This document shows positions 1-8,879 of a stretch of 64,000 nt of DNA, one piece after another (the stretch's first letter is position 1; every line of letters starts with the position of its first letter). A program made the translations under genes and the position numbers. The stretch lies in NCBI RefSeq assembly GCF_002218065.1, contig NZ_BDUB01000001.1, forward strand, positions 2,054,711-2,118,710, given 5' to 3'. Below the pieces are notes generated by a model. That model did not search any database. It was not told where the DNA came from and saw only the letters and a list, made by a program, of their open reading frames with translations. The stretch is from Nodularia sp. NIES-3585 (GTDB taxonomy: Bacteria > Cyanobacteriota > Cyanobacteriia > Cyanobacteriales > Nostocaceae).

Positions 1-692
1 GTCAAGATGCTCATCACTGGCGGCTATTACCAGGTAATGTGTTGGTGACTGCGGCGGCTGATGGTGCAGGTTCTGCCAGCCAGGGAAAAGTGGGCGCAAT
101 GGTGGCTGTAGAAACAGCAATAGAAACCCTTGCGATCAAAGAAATTACGAGGGACTCCCTTGCAGATGACGCAATTGTGCAATCACTATTGATTGAGGCC
201 TTAATAGCTGCCAAAAAAGCCGTAGAAGATGAAGCAGTAGCTTGTAGCAAACAGCCTCAAGATTTAGCCACCACCTTAATTATTATGCTGGCAACACCAG
301 ATATGGTGGCAGTTGTACAAATTGGCGATGGTTTAGCAGTAGCTAAGGATCACATGGGTAACTTACTAGCACTGACAACACCAGACAATGGCGAATACAT
401 CAACCAGACAACTTTTTTAACTTCACCGGATGCCTTAGATACAGCCCAAATAAAACTATGGCGTGAAACCATCGTTAATGTTGGTGTTCTCACTGATGGA
501 CTACAAATGCTGGCTTTAAACATGGTTGTTGGTGAACCTCACAAACCATTCTTCCTTCCCTTATTCGACTTTGTCAAGAATGCCGAAGATAAGACAGTAG
601 CGAAAGAACAGTTAGTGCGGTTTTTAGGTTCTGAGCGGATTACCCAACGTACTGATGATGATTTGACGCTGATTTTAGCTGGCTTCATGTAG
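1..692 (+). CDS. PP2C-like serine/threonine protein phosphatase (3' part)
   Basis: The reading frame is open to the left edge; the first complete codons read QDAHHWRLLPGN ahead of the GTG at 39, so the N-terminus lies outside the window and GTG 39 is not a credible start. Visible PP2C metal-site motifs are DGAGSAS near the left edge, IGDG in the middle, LTDGLQ, and a TDDDLTLIL motif at the C-terminus. These are the conserved Asp/Gly positions of the PP2C_2 group, which dephosphorylates Ser/Thr in a Mn/Mg-dependent way. The next gene starts about 100 bases on and encodes a kinase-like protein, the pairing known from vWA/PP2C/kinase triads. A vWA gene may lie to the left, which is inference. 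Confidence 0.85.
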   Translation, partial: QDAHHWRLLPGNVLVTAAADGAGSASQGKVGAMVAVETAIETLAIKEITRDSLADDAIVQSLLIEALIAAKKAVEDEAVACSKQPQDLATTLIIMLATPDMVAVVQIGDGLAVAKDHMGNLLALTTPDNGEYINQTTFLTSPDALDTAQIKLWRETIVNVGVLTDGLQMLALNMVVGEPHKPFFLPLFDFVKNAEDKTVAKEQLVRFLGSERITQRTDDDLTLILAGFM

Positions 693-794
693 CGATTGAT
701 CGCGTCTAATTGCTGATCATCTTTTTTCTGTGCAGTCTTGTGGTGATTTTGCAATATCAGTCTTTTACATAACCCCATTCACCGTAATTTTATC

Positions 795-2975
795 ATGCAG
801 GTCTTACGTTGTCTTCCCAAACAAGAAATTATCAACCTCAGCGTTAGTTTGGGGCGTGGCGGTGAAGCTTGCATCTATGCAGTGCCGGACTGTGGTGATT
901 TAGTAGCCAAGGTTTATCACAAACCAACAGTTGCTCACGCCCACAAACTCCAGGCGATGCTTGCCAACCCTCCAGAAAACCCTACCGCTAACTTAGGTCA
1001 TATTTCCATTGCTTGGCCGCAGGATTTATTATGGGCCACAGATCCCAGCAAGGGGATCATCGGCTTTTTGATGCCGCGGATTCGGGGGATGCGCCCCATT
1101 ATCGACTTTTACAATCCCAGAACTCGTCGCGAACACTGTCCCTTATTCAATTACCAGTATCTGCTTCGCACGGCGCGTAATTTAGCAGCGGCTTTTGCTG
1201 CTTTGCACAATAGTGGATATTGTGTTGGTGACGTGAATGAGTCGAATATTTTAGTCAGCGATACAGCATTGGTGACTTTGGTAGATACTGACTCTTTCCA
1301 AGTGTCTGATCCTGACCAGAAGATTGTTTATCGTTGTGCAGTAGGTAAACCAGAGTTTACTCCCCCGGAACTACAGAATAAAATTTTTGCTCAACACGAC
1401 CGCAAAATTTCCCATGACTTATTCGGCTTGGCGGTGTTGATTTTCCAACTACTCATGGAAGGTACTCACCCCTTTTCGGGAATTTTTCAAGGTATTCCTG
1501 AGCCACCAACCTACGAAGCCCGGATTGCTGCGGGACATTTTACTTACAGTCAAAAGCGTCAAGTACCTTATCGTCCCACTCCCATCGCACCGGCTTGGGA
1601 AGTGCTGCATCCCAAGTTGCAAGAATTATTTTTACGTTGTTTTGAGGATGGTCACAATGAGCCACATCTGCGCCCCAGCGCCCAAACTTGGCTCTCAGCT
1701 TTAGCTGAAGCTGAAGATAGCCTGATTACTTGTACTGCTAATCCACAACATCGCTACAACAACCATTTAGATAGTTGTCCTTGGTGTGAACGGACTGTGC
1801 GCTTAGGTGGACGTGATCCATTTCCATCACCTAGAGCCGTAGAAAATCGCGAACATCTGCGTCCACGAGTTGTCCCAAAAAGGCGTTACGCCCAGCGTCC
1901 ACGTTCTCCACAACCAGCTAGAACCCAGTCCCAAGTTAATTTTTGGCAGCCAATACCTACTTCTAGCTATTCTGCTTATCAACCTCAAAAGAAAACTAAG
2001 TTTTATCCGGCTGTCTTAGGTTTACTGGGTCTTGGTGTGTTGGGGTATTTGGACGTAGCAGTGAAATTTACTCGTCCTTATGTTTCTCAAAATGCCTACA
2101 CTCAACAAACGTTGATGGCTCGTCCTAAACCCCAGGAAGACACTTTAAGTTTTGCAGATTACTATAGCGCCGGTCATGCTGCTTACCAAATCCGAGATTA
2201 TGAGCAAGCAGCAGAAAACTTTAGCCAAGCGATCAAACAGGAATCGACAAATGCTAGAGCTTTTGTTAACCGAGGCAATGCCCGCTACAATTTGAGAGAT
2301 TATGAAGGCGCTCTGGAAGACTATAACCAAGCTTTGCAGATTAACCCAGAAGAAGTTCAAGCTTTTGTCCACCGAGGCAATGCCCGTTATATGCTAGCTG
2401 AATATAGCCATGATCCTGATCGAGAATATAATCTCGCGATCGCTGATTTTGATCAAGCACTTGGAATCAACGATCAGGAAACTGAAGCCTATATTAGAAG
2501 AGGTATTGTTCGTTCTCAAATGGCTAGATATAGTAGTGAATCTGTGCAGGACTATCAACAGGCGATCGTTGATTTTACCCAGGCGATTCGACTGAATGCG
2601 TCCAGAGCCGAAGCTTATTTTCAGCGTGGTGAAGTTCGCTATAAATTGGCACAATTTAGCAGTAACTTTATTCCAGAATATCAACAAGTCATTGCTGACT
2701 TTAACCAAGCGCTACAAATTAATGGCAAATTGGCAAAAGTCTATCTCAAACGAGGGATGATTCGCTATGAACTTACACAATATACTGACAAAGACTCTGA
2801 CCCAAATAATCTGAAGGCTATTGAAGATTTACAAAAAGCTGCCAAACTTTCCTTAGAACAAGAGGATACAGAAAGCTACCAACAAGCACTGAGTAGTATC
2901 TGTGTAATTATAGAAAGCCAATGCACTGCTTTATTACAAAGCTCTGCTATGTGGGAATATCCCAAGAAAAATTAA
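795..2975 (+). CDS. Protein kinase-like / zinc ribbon / TPR membrane protein
   Basis: A 726-residue multidomain protein. Residues 15-300 are a divergent kinase fold: glycine-rich loop GRGGEACIY (20-28), ATP-binding Lys in VAKVY (about K39), catalytic loop GDVNESN (D146, N151), and DTD in place of DFG (164-166). A zinc ribbon-like segment follows (C313, then CPWC at 328-331), then a basic linker, one membrane segment (about 403-421), and TPR repeats from about 450 to 700 with the usual W/LG/Y/A/P pattern. The kinase is probably cytoplasmic with the TPR part on the other side of the membrane. The PP2C gene upstream is its likely partner. The HRD-to-GDV and DFG-to-DTD changes fit the YegI/TerY-associated kinases; substrates are unknown. 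Confidence 0.85.
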   Translation: MQVLRCLPKQEIINLSVSLGRGGEACIYAVPDCGDLVAKVYHKPTVAHAHKLQAMLANPPENPTANLGHISIAWPQDLLWATDPSKGIIGFLMPRIRGMRPIIDFYNPRTRREHCPLFNYQYLLRTARNLAAAFAALHNSGYCVGDVNESNILVSDTALVTLVDTDSFQVSDPDQKIVYRCAVGKPEFTPPELQNKIFAQHDRKISHDLFGLAVLIFQLLMEGTHPFSGIFQGIPEPPTYEARIAAGHFTYSQKRQVPYRPTPIAPAWEVLHPKLQELFLRCFEDGHNEPHLRPSAQTWLSALAEAEDSLITCTANPQHRYNNHLDSCPWCERTVRLGGRDPFPSPRAVENREHLRPRVVPKRRYAQRPRSPQPARTQSQVNFWQPIPTSSYSAYQPQKKTKFYPAVLGLLGLGVLGYLDVAVKFTRPYVSQNAYTQQTLMARPKPQEDTLSFADYYSAGHAAYQIRDYEQAAENFSQAIKQESTNARAFVNRGNARYNLRDYEGALEDYNQALQINPEEVQAFVHRGNARYMLAEYSHDPDREYNLAIADFDQALGINDQETEAYIRRGIVRSQMARYSSESVQDYQQAIVDFTQAIRLNASRAEAYFQRGEVRYKLAQFSSNFIPEYQQVIADFNQALQINGKLAKVYLKRGMIRYELTQYTDKDSDPNNLKAIEDLQKAAKLSLEQEDTESYQQALSSICVIIESQCTALLQSSAMWEYPKKN

Positions 2976-3411
2976 TTCCAACACTAGTAATATAGGGCGT
3001 ATTTGAAAAGTTAAAAGGCTGGTATTTGATGATTTTGACTTTTCTGAAAGGTATGTCTATTTACGTCGTTCTGTGGTACTAGTATTAGACTTAGGTTTTT
3101 TCTAAAAAATGCTGTTTCCTTAGTGAAGCCAACATAAACATGATCAGGGTAAGCATGAGTTTACCCTAATCATGTTTGACTGTTTTTAAGGCATTTAATT
3201 ATGCAATAGTTACCATATAAATATTTATCCATAATTTATATATAAAATAAAATCTTTTACATCCTCTTCATCAATTTCCACCAAATAATAGTTATATTAT
3301 GTACGGAAAGAAAGACATTATCTCAGCAATTTTCTCCTATATAAGTGCATCCTCTTCATCTTAAAAACTTGAAATAATAATCTACCTGCAAATCTCCAAA
3401 AAGGTAATTGT
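2976..3411. other. 436-base gap between the kinase gene and rfbF
   Basis: No coding region was found on either strand. It holds the hairpin at 3136-3177 and an AT-rich stretch (3190-3400) that should contain the promoter of the polysaccharide island. No convincing -35/-10 pair or NtcA-type GTA-N8-TAC site was recognised. Confidence 0.6.
3136..3177 (+). terminator. Long hairpin, probable terminator
   Basis: The arms 3136-3152 and 3161-3177 pair over 17 positions with one C-A mismatch around an 8-base loop. A TTTTT run follows at 3183-3187. It lies 160 bases after the kinase gene and before the island, so it likely separates the two units. The U-run is 5 bases away rather than adjacent, which lowers certainty. 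Confidence 0.55.
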
Positions 3412-4185
3412 ATGAAAGCGGTAATTCTGGCTGGAGGACTTGGTACACGCCTCAGTGAAGAAACTAGTATTAGACCAAAGCCAATGGTTGAAATTGGTGG
3501 AAAACCAATTCTTTGGCACATCATGAAGACTTACTCTAGCCACGGCATTAATGATTTTATAATTTGTTGTGGATATAAAGGTTACATCATTAAAGAGTAT
3601 TTTGCTAATTACTTTTTACATATGTCGGATGTTACCTTCGATATGCGGTTTAACCAGATGAATGTGCATTCTGGTTATGCTGAACCCTGGCGTGTCACCT
3701 TAGTTAATACGGGAGATTACACGATGACAGGTGGACGCTTAAAGCGCATCAGTGAACACGTTGGTAACAGCACATTTTGCTTCACTTATGGTGATGGTGT
3801 CAGTAACATAAATATCACTGAATTAATCAAATTTCATCAAGAACAAAAAACTTTAGCAACACTTAGCGCAGTTCAACCCGCAGGACGTTTTGGTGCGATT
3901 TCTTTAGGACAAGAGCAAACTAAAATTAACAGTTTTCACGAAAAACCCGAAGGTGATGGTGCATGGATTAATGGCGGTTACTTTGTTTTGGAACCGGAAG
4001 TAATTAACTTGATTGCTGCTGATTCTACTGTTTGGGAAAAAGAACCATTAGAAAAACTGGCTGAGATGAATCAGCTATCTGCTTTTAAACATAATGGTTT
4101 TTGGCAGCCGATGGATACTTTACGCGATAAAAACCACTTGGAAGAGTTATGGAAAAGTGGTAATGCTCCTTGGAAGGTGTGGTAA
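3412..4185 (+). CDS. rfbF: Glucose-1-phosphate cytidylyltransferase
   Basis: A 257-residue nucleotidyltransferase that makes CDP-glucose from CTP and glucose 1-phosphate (EC 2.7.7.33). The N-terminal signature KAVILAGGLGTRLSEET with RPKPMVEIGGKPILWHIM is diagnostic for RfbF rather than RmlA or GalU; YGDGVSN holds the metal-binding Asp and FHEKPEGDGAWINGGYF the sugar-binding part. Length matches the family. An AAAGG element stands about 8 bases before the ATG. It is followed 83 bases later by rfbG, the next enzyme. Together they open the CDP-4-keto-6-deoxyglucose pathway and, from gene order, the HEP-like island. Confidence 0.95.
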   Translation: MKAVILAGGLGTRLSEETSIRPKPMVEIGGKPILWHIMKTYSSHGINDFIICCGYKGYIIKEYFANYFLHMSDVTFDMRFNQMNVHSGYAEPWRVTLVNTGDYTMTGGRLKRISEHVGNSTFCFTYGDGVSNINITELIKFHQEQKTLATLSAVQPAGRFGAISLGQEQTKINSFHEKPEGDGAWINGGYFVLEPEVINLIAADSTVWEKEPLEKLAEMNQLSAFKHNGFWQPMDTLRDKNHLEELWKSGNAPWKVW

Positions 4186-4268
4186 TTCGTAATTGTTATA
4201 CCCGAAGGCTTCATTGATGGGGAATAGGTGGTTTATTTACACCGTGCTGCACTAGGAGAATTTATCTA

Positions 4269-5417
4269 ATGGAATCAAAATTTTGGGCTGGCAAAAAAGT
4301 TTTTGTCACGGGACATACAGGCTTTAAAGGTAGTTGGTTATCTCTGTGGTTACAAATGTTAGGCGCTGAGGTGTGTGGTTATGCTTTAATGCCTCCCACA
4401 ACTTTGAATTTGTTTGAGTTAGCTAATGTTGCTGATGGTATGACATCGGTGGTAGGAGATATCAGAGATTTAGATTTTCTCCAGGAAGTGATGCAAAGCT
4501 ACCAGCCAGATATTGTGATCCATATGGCAGCTCAAGCTTTGGTGCGGGAATCTTACTACAACCCAGTAGATACCTATGCCGTGAATGTTATGGGAACAGT
4601 CAACTTATTGGAAGCAGTCAGGAATGTAGCCAGCGTCAGAGCAGTAGTTTCGGTCACTTCTGATAAGTGTTATGAAAATCGGGAATGGGTTTGGGGCTAC
4701 CGGGAAACTGATGCTATGGGGGGATATGACCCTTACAGCAGTAGTAAAGGATGTGCTGAATTAGTTACTACTGCTTATCGGCAATCATTTTTCAATCCGG
4801 CTGATTACGCGCAACATGGGGTAGGTGTAGCCAGTGTTCGAGCCGGAAATGTGATCGGCGGCGGAGATTGGGCTAAAGACCGACTGGTTCCTGATATTTT
4901 CAACGCTTGGATTGCAGGCAAAGAAGTTGTGATTAGAAATCCCCAAGCTGTGCGCCCTTGGCAACACGTTCTGGAACCTCTAAATGGTTACTTAATGCTG
5001 GCTGAAAAACTATTTACTCAGGGTTCAATTTATTGTGGCGGCTGGAATTTTGGGCCGAATGAGTCAGGAGTGAAAACTGTAGCTTGGGTAGTTGACCAAC
5101 TTCAGCAATTTTGGGGAGAAGATGCTTATTGGATTCAGGATGCTGGAGTTCAACCCCATGAAGCTAACCTTTTAACATTGGATTGTTCTAAAGCCCGGAC
5201 TCAAATTAATTGGGAACCACAATTAGATTTAACAACAGCTTTAGCTTGGATTGTGAATTGGACTAAAGCCTGGCAACAAGGCTGTGATATGCAGCAAAAA
5301 ACCCAATCTCAAATTGATAAATTTATGCAACTTGCACATTTTCAGCAACGAGAAAATTCTTTGCTGGGAGTTGAAGCCGGGGAAAATGTGGCTCAAGTAG
5401 CTCAATTAAGACATTAA
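4269..5417 (+). CDS. rfbG: CDP-glucose 4,6-dehydratase
   Basis: A 382-residue short-chain dehydrogenase of the extended (epimerase/dehydratase) type that converts CDP-glucose to CDP-4-keto-6-deoxyglucose (EC 4.2.1.45). GHTGFKGSW at about 15-23 is the NAD-binding Rossmann glycine motif; TSDKCYEN carries the catalytic Ser/Thr and DPYSSSKGCAE the SSK version of the YxxxK region; RAGNVIGGGDWAKDR is typical for RfbG. AGGAGA lies about 9 bases before the ATG. The last 30 or so residues, after a Gln-rich stretch, are not conserved family sequence. It stands between rfbF and a dioxygenase-like gene. Confidence 0.94.
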   Translation: MESKFWAGKKVFVTGHTGFKGSWLSLWLQMLGAEVCGYALMPPTTLNLFELANVADGMTSVVGDIRDLDFLQEVMQSYQPDIVIHMAAQALVRESYYNPVDTYAVNVMGTVNLLEAVRNVASVRAVVSVTSDKCYENREWVWGYRETDAMGGYDPYSSSKGCAELVTTAYRQSFFNPADYAQHGVGVASVRAGNVIGGGDWAKDRLVPDIFNAWIAGKEVVIRNPQAVRPWQHVLEPLNGYLMLAEKLFTQGSIYCGGWNFGPNESGVKTVAWVVDQLQQFWGEDAYWIQDAGVQPHEANLLTLDCSKARTQINWEPQLDLTTALAWIVNWTKAWQQGCDMQQKTQSQIDKFMQLAHFQQRENSLLGVEAGENVAQVAQLRH

Positions 5418-5454
5418 AAAACGCATTTTATCAAATTCAAAAGTCCAAAATACC

Positions 5455-6321
5455 ATGTTTACCACTGTTGCAGAAAAAATTGTTTCCCTGAAATCGGAGT
5501 TAACTTATAGGTCATCACGTTGGCAACATCTAAACAAGTTGCCTATACTAACAAAAAAAGAACGCATAATTGTTGACTCCATTAAACGTGACGGAATTTA
5601 TATTACAAATCTCACAGAATTAGGACTCACATCTACCTCATTACTACTGAATTCTGCTTATAGTCTCTTACCAAGCATGGGAAAAACTAACTACAGTAGT
5701 TCTAAAAAAAATCCGCCAGAAATTTACATAGTTACGGATTTACCCTCATTTTATGACTGGGGAAAAGAAGAAAAAATTATCAACATTATCGAAAATTACA
5801 TAGGTCTGCCCGTTGCCTATCATGGTGTACATTTACGCAAAGACTTTCCTAATAAAAACCAGTTTGAGACATTGCTGTGGCATAGAGATATAGAAGACCG
5901 CCGAGTTCTCAAAGTTATCATCTACTTAAATGATGTAGAAGAAAAACATGGGCCTTTTGAATATGTGCCAATATCTTTTACTTCCAAATCACACCCTAAT
6001 TATTATCGAATTCAAAACAAAATTAAAAACTTAGGCGGAATTGATGATCAAACGCTAAACAAAATTGTCCCTAAAGCGGCTTGGAAATCTTGCCCAGGTC
6101 CAGCAGGCACAGTTATTTTTGCTGATACAAGACGAATTTTACATCATGGCACTCTCCGGACTGAAGAACGGTCAGCACTATTTTTTGTCTATACTGCCAA
6201 TCCCCCTAAGCGTCCAGAACTTTGCGCTCATTATTGGAATAATCATTATCCTAGACCGAATTTAGATAAAGAAGTTGATGAAGTCAAAGAAGAAGCAAAA
6301 GTGGAACCAGTAACTGTATAA
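5455..6321 (+). CDS. Phytanoyl-CoA dioxygenase-like Fe(II)/2-oxoglutarate oxygenase
   Basis: A 288-residue protein with the facial-triad pattern of PhyH-type oxygenases: HRD in LLWHRDIED (about residues 142-144), distal His in ILHHGTLR and the 2-oxoglutarate Arg in RTEERSALFFVY. Such enzymes hydroxylate lipid or sugar substrates using 2-oxoglutarate, O2 and iron. The last 20 residues are rich in Glu, Val and Lys. It stands between rfbG and the epimerase-like gene, 37 bases after rfbG, which suggests action on the nucleotide sugar or a lipid-linked intermediate; that is inference from position. No clear Shine-Dalgarno sequence precedes the ATG. Confidence 0.75.
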   Translation: MFTTVAEKIVSLKSELTYRSSRWQHLNKLPILTKKERIIVDSIKRDGIYITNLTELGLTSTSLLLNSAYSLLPSMGKTNYSSSKKNPPEIYIVTDLPSFYDWGKEEKIINIIENYIGLPVAYHGVHLRKDFPNKNQFETLLWHRDIEDRRVLKVIIYLNDVEEKHGPFEYVPISFTSKSHPNYYRIQNKIKNLGGIDDQTLNKIVPKAAWKSCPGPAGTVIFADTRRILHHGTLRTEERSALFFVYTANPPKRPELCAHYWNNHYPRPNLDKEVDEVKEEAKVEPVTV

Positions 6322-6465
6322 ATACTATTAATCTGGTGGAATTACAGCACCATCTGATATAGTTACCCCTCCTAAAAGTTGAGAAAATTAGACTCATCAA
6401 CATATCAGTGTGCATTTAACCAAAAAATCTGGCTCTTCCCCTAAAAAATTATCTTGACAAATTCT

Positions 6466-7023
6466 ATGCTATTTACTAAGACTGCACTCAAAGACGCATT
6501 CATCGTTGACGTTGAAAAAAAGCCAGATCATCGGGGATTTTTTGCTCGTGGTTTCTGCGCCCAAGAATTTATCGCACATGGTTTGAAGCCAACAGTTGCC
6601 CAATGCAATATATCTTTTAACTACAAAAAGGGTACTGTTAGGGGAATGCACTATCAAGTTTCCCCAGCCACAGAAACAAAATTAGTGCGTTGTACTAAAG
6701 GCGCTATTTACGACGTAATTATTGATATGCGTCCTGAGTCGCCAACTTTTTTATCCCACATTGGTGTGGAATTAACCGCAGAAAACCACAGGGCTTTGTA
6801 TGTGCCAGAAATGTTTGCTCACGGTTATCAAACTCTGACAGATGAGACTGAGGTTGTCTATCAAGTGGGTGAGTTTTATACTCCAGGTTATGAACGAGGA
6901 TTACGTTATAATGACCAATTTTTTAATATTGAATGGCCTCTAGAAGTAACTGAAATTTCTGATAAAGACTTAAATTGGACTTTACTGGAAATGATTCCAG
7001 TTGGTAGTGCAGATTCTAGATAA
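6466..7023 (+). CDS. Nucleotide-sugar 3,5-epimerase-like protein (RmlC family)
   Basis: A 185-residue cupin of the dTDP-4-dehydrorhamnose 3,5-epimerase family. GTVRGMHYQV contains the catalytic His, TKLVRCTKGAIYDVIIDMRPESPTF the substrate Lys and core strands, and the MFAHGYQTLTD and VVYQV parts follow the family pattern. ATG 6466 gives the usual MLFTKTALKDAFI start; an in-frame TTG lies 12 bases upstream. The neighbours are CDP-sugar genes and no dTDP-sugar genes are present, so the substrate is more likely a CDP-4-keto sugar than dTDP-4-keto-6-deoxyglucose (inference). Length matches the family. Confidence 0.85.
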   Translation: MLFTKTALKDAFIVDVEKKPDHRGFFARGFCAQEFIAHGLKPTVAQCNISFNYKKGTVRGMHYQVSPATETKLVRCTKGAIYDVIIDMRPESPTFLSHIGVELTAENHRALYVPEMFAHGYQTLTDETEVVYQVGEFYTPGYERGLRYNDQFFNIEWPLEVTEISDKDLNWTLLEMIPVGSADSR

Positions 7024-7091
7024 ACAGTGATTAATCTATTGACTGTTTTCACGATGACTTTGAGCAAAAAATTAACAGAGGAATTGAGCTA

Positions 7092-8405
7092 ATGATTATT
7101 ATTGATCGTGCCTTAGAAGCCCGCGCTGCATCTGGAAATCCGGTGAAAGTGGGGATGATTGGTGCTGGTTTTATGGGTCGGGGGATTGCTAATCAAATTA
7201 TCAATTCAGTTCCGGGAATGGAGTTGGTGGCTATTTTTAGCCGTCAGGTTGATGCTGCTAAACGAGCTTATACAGAAGCGGGAATAGAAAATGTTCAAGT
7301 TGTGACGAATGTAACTGAATTAGAAGCGGCGATCGCACAGGATAAATATGCAGTTACCGAAGATGCTTCCTTACTCTGCCAAGCTGAGGGTATTGATGCC
7401 ATCATCGAAGTCACTGGTGCAGTAGAATTTGGGGCTGGGATCGTCATGCAAGCGATCGCCCATGGCAAACACGTAATTATGATGAATGCCGAACTCGACG
7501 CTACTATCGGCCCCATTCTCAACGTGTACGCCAAAAAAGCCGGAGTCATTCTCAGCGCCTGTGATGGTGATCAGCCAGGGGTAGAAATGAATCTCTACCG
7601 ATTTGTGAAAAGTATTGGTCTGACTCCGTTATTGTGCGGTAACATTAAAGGACTTCAAGACCCTTACCGCAATCCTACGACTCAAGAAGGATTTGCTCAA
7701 CGTTGGGGTCAAAAAGCCCACATGGTGACCAGTTTTGCTGATGGAACCAAAATTTCTTTCGAGCAAGCGATCGTTGCTAACGCCACAGGAATGAAAGTCG
7801 CCCAGCGGGGAATGCTCGGCTACAATTTCACTGGTCATGTTGATGAAATGACCAAAATGTACGACGTTGACCAACTTAAAGAACTCGGTGGCATAGTTGA
7901 TTATGTCGTTGGCGCAAAACCTAGCCCTGGTGTGTTCGTATTTGCCAGTCACGACGACCCCAAACAACGCCACTATCTAGATTTGTACAAGTTAGGTGAA
8001 GGCCCTTTATATAGCTTCTACACTCCTTATCACCTCTGTCATTTTGAAGTCCCATTATCTGTAGCCCGTGCAGTCCTGTTTCAAGATGCTGTCTTATCGC
8101 CACTAGCAGGCCCTCTGGTTGATGTAATTACCACAGCCAAAATTAATCTCAAAGCAGGTGAAACCCTAGATGGTATTGGCTACTATATGACCTACGGCCA
8201 ATGTGAAAATTCTGCCATTGTTCAAGAACAGAAACTACTACCAATCGGTTTAGCCGAAGGATGTCGCCTCAAGCGAGATATTCCCCAGGATCAAGTCCTA
8301 ACTTACGATGATGTCGAGTTACCTGAAGGCAGACTTTGTGACCAACTACGCGCTGAACAAAACACTTATTTTGCATCAGAAAAAGTTTTAGCAACGGTTG
8401 GATAA
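7092..8405 (+). CDS. NAD(P)-dependent oxidoreductase with C-terminal SAF domain
   Basis: A 437-residue protein. The N-terminal Rossmann motif VGMIGAGFMGRGIANQI (about 20-36) resembles homoserine dehydrogenase and Gfo/Idh enzymes. The C-terminus (about residues 385-430; IGLAEGCRLKRDIPQDQVLTYDDV spread over it) is a SAF domain like those of sialic acid synthases and antifreeze-like proteins. GAGGAA lies 9 bases before the ATG. In the CDP-sugar block it probably reduces or links a keto-sugar or C3 donor to the nucleotide sugar; the exact reaction is not known to me. It is the last gene before a 474-base gap. Confidence 0.78.
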   Translation: MIIIDRALEARAASGNPVKVGMIGAGFMGRGIANQIINSVPGMELVAIFSRQVDAAKRAYTEAGIENVQVVTNVTELEAAIAQDKYAVTEDASLLCQAEGIDAIIEVTGAVEFGAGIVMQAIAHGKHVIMMNAELDATIGPILNVYAKKAGVILSACDGDQPGVEMNLYRFVKSIGLTPLLCGNIKGLQDPYRNPTTQEGFAQRWGQKAHMVTSFADGTKISFEQAIVANATGMKVAQRGMLGYNFTGHVDEMTKMYDVDQLKELGGIVDYVVGAKPSPGVFVFASHDDPKQRHYLDLYKLGEGPLYSFYTPYHLCHFEVPLSVARAVLFQDAVLSPLAGPLVDVITTAKINLKAGETLDGIGYYMTYGQCENSAIVQEQKLLPIGLAEGCRLKRDIPQDQVLTYDDVELPEGRLCDQLRAEQNTYFASEKVLATVG

Positions 8406-8879
8406 CATCAGTATTTTCTATATCACCATCCTTAGTTAAGGCATGATCCCCTCAAGCTCACAGATTAGCGGTTTGAGGGAATCTGCAACAGATACATCAG
8501 TTAAGTAAACTGGAGAAATAAAAGTTTGTCGTCAGTACCTTAGTTCTAACAACCTTGATAATGAGCGCTAAAGCACTCACTACAAACACATTTTTATCAG
8601 AATTATTGGCAACAGGTAACTCTTAGCAAATGCTGATATCTTGCACCCATAAACATCGATATTGTTTAATTACACAGTATTAAACCCAAACCACTGTATT
8701 TAGTAATAGAATCTAATACAAACCAGTAAAATTATCGCATTTATTTTTAAATATACTGGGTTTTTACGTAGCGGGGCAAAATGTGAAAATGGGCATTGAT
8801 AATTCTCAATACTACATTTGTTAAGAGTAAATTGCTGTCAATGTTTCCTACAAACGTAATCAAAAATTTAGATAAAACT
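8406..8879. other. 474-base gap before the GT4 gene
   Basis: No gene recognised. At 8445-8482 an imperfect hairpin (CCCTCAA pairing with TTGAGGG, flanked by GAT/ATC) could end the CDP-sugar transcript but lacks a T-run. The remainder is AT-rich and probably carries a promoter. In-frame alternative starts of the next gene (TTG 8796, ATG 8841) fall in this stretch. Confidence 0.5.

Noticed and set aside
2996-3055. A possible second copy of the 163-bp MITE (ATTTGAAAAGT and GACTTTTC)
   Set aside because: Only about ten bases match at one end, the inverted partner is imperfect and no target duplication is seen.
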